Assembly (NCBI GenBank): GCA_009787175.1
Contig: WRGM01000172.1
Coordinates: 1-35,874 of the forward strand
Direction of reading: 5' to 3'
DNA: 35,874 nt
Origin: Candidatus Bathycorpusculum fermentans
Lineage (GTDB): Archaea; Thermoproteota; Bathyarchaeia; Bathyarchaeales; Bathycorpusculaceae
Under the pieces are notes generated by a model. That model ran no database searches, had not been told where the DNA came from, and saw nothing but the letters and a program-made list of their open reading frames with translations. Made by a program: the position numbers and the translations under genes. Each line of letters opens with the position of its first letter. Positions within the stretch are counted from its first letter, which is position 1. Positions 34,443 to 35,874 of this stretch are shown here, piece after piece.

Positions 34443-35093
34443 ATGCGTAAAGTGTATCTTTTAGGCGGAGAGCGTATTCGTAAACGTGATGGTGAGAGAG
34501 TTAACAGGCAGGCTTTTAACGCTGCAGGAGGATCCCCTGAGGTTCTAGTTTTTTCGTGGGCAAGGGCAAATTTTGATCAGATATATCAACGACAAGAACT
34601 GGTTTACAATTACCTGCGATATTTAGGTGCTAATAGTGTAACTGTTGTTGATTATTCAACTACGCAACAAGAAATTAGAGAAAAATTTAGCCAAGCAGAC
34701 CTAATTTATATAACTGGAGGTAGCCCAAGTATTCTAATTGAACGCTTTAAACATATGCATGTAGATGATTTGCTAAAAACTTTTAACGGTGTAATTGTTG
34801 GACGAAGCGCTGGCGCATTAGCGCTATGCACAAAATGCATCGTAACCATTAGGGCTACTAAACAAACTAAAATAATTGATGGCTTAGGCATAGTTAATTT
34901 AACAATGTCAGCCCATTACACTCGCAAAAAAGACGCGCAATTAAAAGAGCTCTCTAGGAATAACCAAATTTTTGCTGTACCAAAGGGTTCTGCACTGATA
35001 TTTACCGAGCCAAATATTTTATCTCGTATCAATGAGGTAATTTTATTTAAAAATGGTAAACGCGACGCTATGTTGCAGCTTTTGAGATGTTAG
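34443..35093 (+). CDS. Peptidase S51 family (dipeptidase E-like)
   Basis: A cytoplasmic serine peptidase of 216 residues, related to PepE and cyanophycinase, with a class I amidotransferase-like fold. The nucleophile elbow VGRSAGA places Ser122. A likely catalytic His158 lies in SAHYTRK. The ITGGSPSILIERF segment (about 93-105) forms the oxyanion region. PepE prefers Asp-X dipeptides; whether this protein does is not visible. The start ATG has no strong ribosome site and lies after a small hairpin (ATAGCT/AGCTAT, 34377-34397) and T-run. It appears to be a single-gene unit between unrelated genes. Confidence 0.8.
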   Translation: MRKVYLLGGERIRKRDGERVNRQAFNAAGGSPEVLVFSWARANFDQIYQRQELVYNYLRYLGANSVTVVDYSTTQQEIREKFSQADLIYITGGSPSILIERFKHMHVDDLLKTFNGVIVGRSAGALALCTKCIVTIRATKQTKIIDGLGIVNLTMSAHYTRKKDAQLKELSRNNQIFAVPKGSALIFTEPNILSRINEVILFKNGKRDAMLQLLRC

Positions 35094-35588
35094 CTATTAG
35101 CTTATGATGCTAAATATGCTGCTGATTTGTAAAGGTTGATAATGAGTATGTATGCAATAGCGTCTGAAATGTTCCTCTCTTGTGGAGCACAAATGCTGTA
35201 AAATCTAGCAAACGCCATAATAGAGTACATCGATATGCTTATCGAAATGAAAACTGCTCCCAAAACAGCAGTTCAATTAGACCATAAATATATGCTTATG
35301 AGCTGAGGTAAAGTTTCGTATACTTGAAATGTCCATTAACAGCTCAGGAATACGCAACGTATCACGAGTACTCCACATAAATCCACATAAATGCAGATGT
35401 GGCTATTGAGACCATAAAAAAAGCGCTGCTAATCAACAGATAAATCTGACCTGACCTCTAGCCCATAGAAACGCCTCAAATATTGTTGTTGAGCTTGTTT
35501 GTATTGAAGAGGCGAGATGGATGAGAGAGGGCCATTTGTCGGTTGATTAGGGGCTATACATATCGATTCCCTGTGTTCATTCTGTGTG
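35094..35588 (-). pseudogene. Possible decayed ABC-2 type permease
   Basis: No intact gene is present in 495 bases. On the minus strand, pieces in changing frames look like a membrane permease: SPLQYKQAQQQYLRRFYGLE near 35550-35420, LLISSAFFMVSIATSAF near 35440-35380, and AVLGAVFISISISMYSIMAF near 35270-35200. Stops and frameshifts separate them. The order and character resemble an ABC-2 permease, the kind of C-terminus seen in the neighbouring small ORF. Chance hydrophobic reading is possible. Confidence 0.25.
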
Positions 35589-35798
35589 CTATGATGTGAC
35601 AATGTCTCTGCGTGAAAAACAGGCTAAGCCTAAGCTTGTTAATACAGCTGTAATTATTAACATAACTAGAATAGCTATGGGGGATACTGTAGCACCTGGA
35701 TAGACCCAAGCAAAGGGTGAAAAACTGAAAACATTATTTCCAACCCTAACTTCCTGATTTAAGTAATAGGTTTTAGTTTTGGGCTTGTTTTTTTCCAT
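35589..35798 (-). CDS. Small membrane protein or C-terminal piece of an ABC-2 permease
   Basis: An open frame of 69 residues from ATG at 35798 (GTG at 35819 also possible). A polar N-terminus precedes a hydrophobic helix, SPIAILVMLIITAVLTSLGLA, then FSRRDIVTS. The end helix followed by a basic RRD is the usual tail of ABC-2 transporter permeases. An in-frame stop lies just upstream, so if it is a permease tail the gene is broken. The window ends 55 bases further on, so the upstream part cannot be judged. Confidence 0.4.
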   Translation of the reverse strand: MEKNKPKTKTYYLNQEVRVGNNVFSFSPFAWVYPGATVSPIAILVMLIITAVLTSLGLACFSRRDIVTS

Positions 35799-35874
35799 GC
35801 ATCCATAAGTAGCATACACGGTTGTGTGGTAACTTTTTCAGATAATTCTGATTACCCATTTGGTTATTAAAACG

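Overview
The window looks like a piece of an AT-rich, anaerobic archaeal genome. The evidence is glutamate synthase split into three separate polypeptides (amidotransferase, ferredoxin-FMN synthase, GXGXG domain), a GMP synthase ATP-pyrophosphatase subunit without its amidotransferase, TTTATATA-type TATA boxes about 25-70 bases before several start codons, and Shine-Dalgarno sites of the GGAGGTGA type. An oxygen-sensitive ribonucleotide reductase (NrdD/NrdG), a class I iron-sulphur fumarase and several ferredoxin modules point to strict anaerobiosis. A gut or sediment archaeon of the Bathyarchaeia type would fit, but the lineage is inferred, not shown. NrdR and the types of PurA and PurB resemble bacterial proteins, so some genes may have been acquired from bacteria.

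Layout. Positions 85-4720 (minus strand) hold a surface and fibre block: a 939-residue phage-tail-fibre-like protein with a histidine-rich collar region, two small genes, and a repeat-rich membrane-anchored adhesin-like protein. Positions 5006-6406 are a decayed IS66-family transposase. From 6407 to 7244 there is no clear gene, but there is a possible MITE (imperfect 19-base inverted repeat) and a 9-base tandem repeat. Positions 7245-9433 hold a radical SAM/SPASM protein, a glycosyltransferase and a tiny membrane ORF. Positions 9425-10986 hold an ECF transporter S component and an AIR-synthase-related protein.

Positions 11191-19837 are one long minus-strand operon: gltB1, gltB2, purC, purB, purA, a polyferredoxin, an FAD oxidoreductase and gltB3. 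It starts beside a divergent plus-strand operon, guaAb-argG-argH (20402-23993). Next come a malic enzyme and a fused fumarase (24556-27206) and a small TPR protein. The logic is nitrogen assimilation: glutamate synthase supplies glutamate, and the purine and arginine branches use aspartate as nitrogen donor and release fumarate (PurB, ArgH). Fumarase and malic enzyme, encoded next door, can turn that fumarate into malate and pyruvate.

Positions 27960-30488 are a copper-export pair (CopA ATPase and CopZ-like chaperone), and 30560-33824 an nrdR-nrdD-nrdG operon. The right end holds a four-cysteine small protein, an S51 peptidase and what looks like decayed ABC-2 permease sequence. No tRNA, rRNA or CRISPR array was recognised. 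The least explained signals are a compact structured RNA leader before guaAb, the isolated tail-fibre cassette, and the glutamate synthase/purine operon as a unit.
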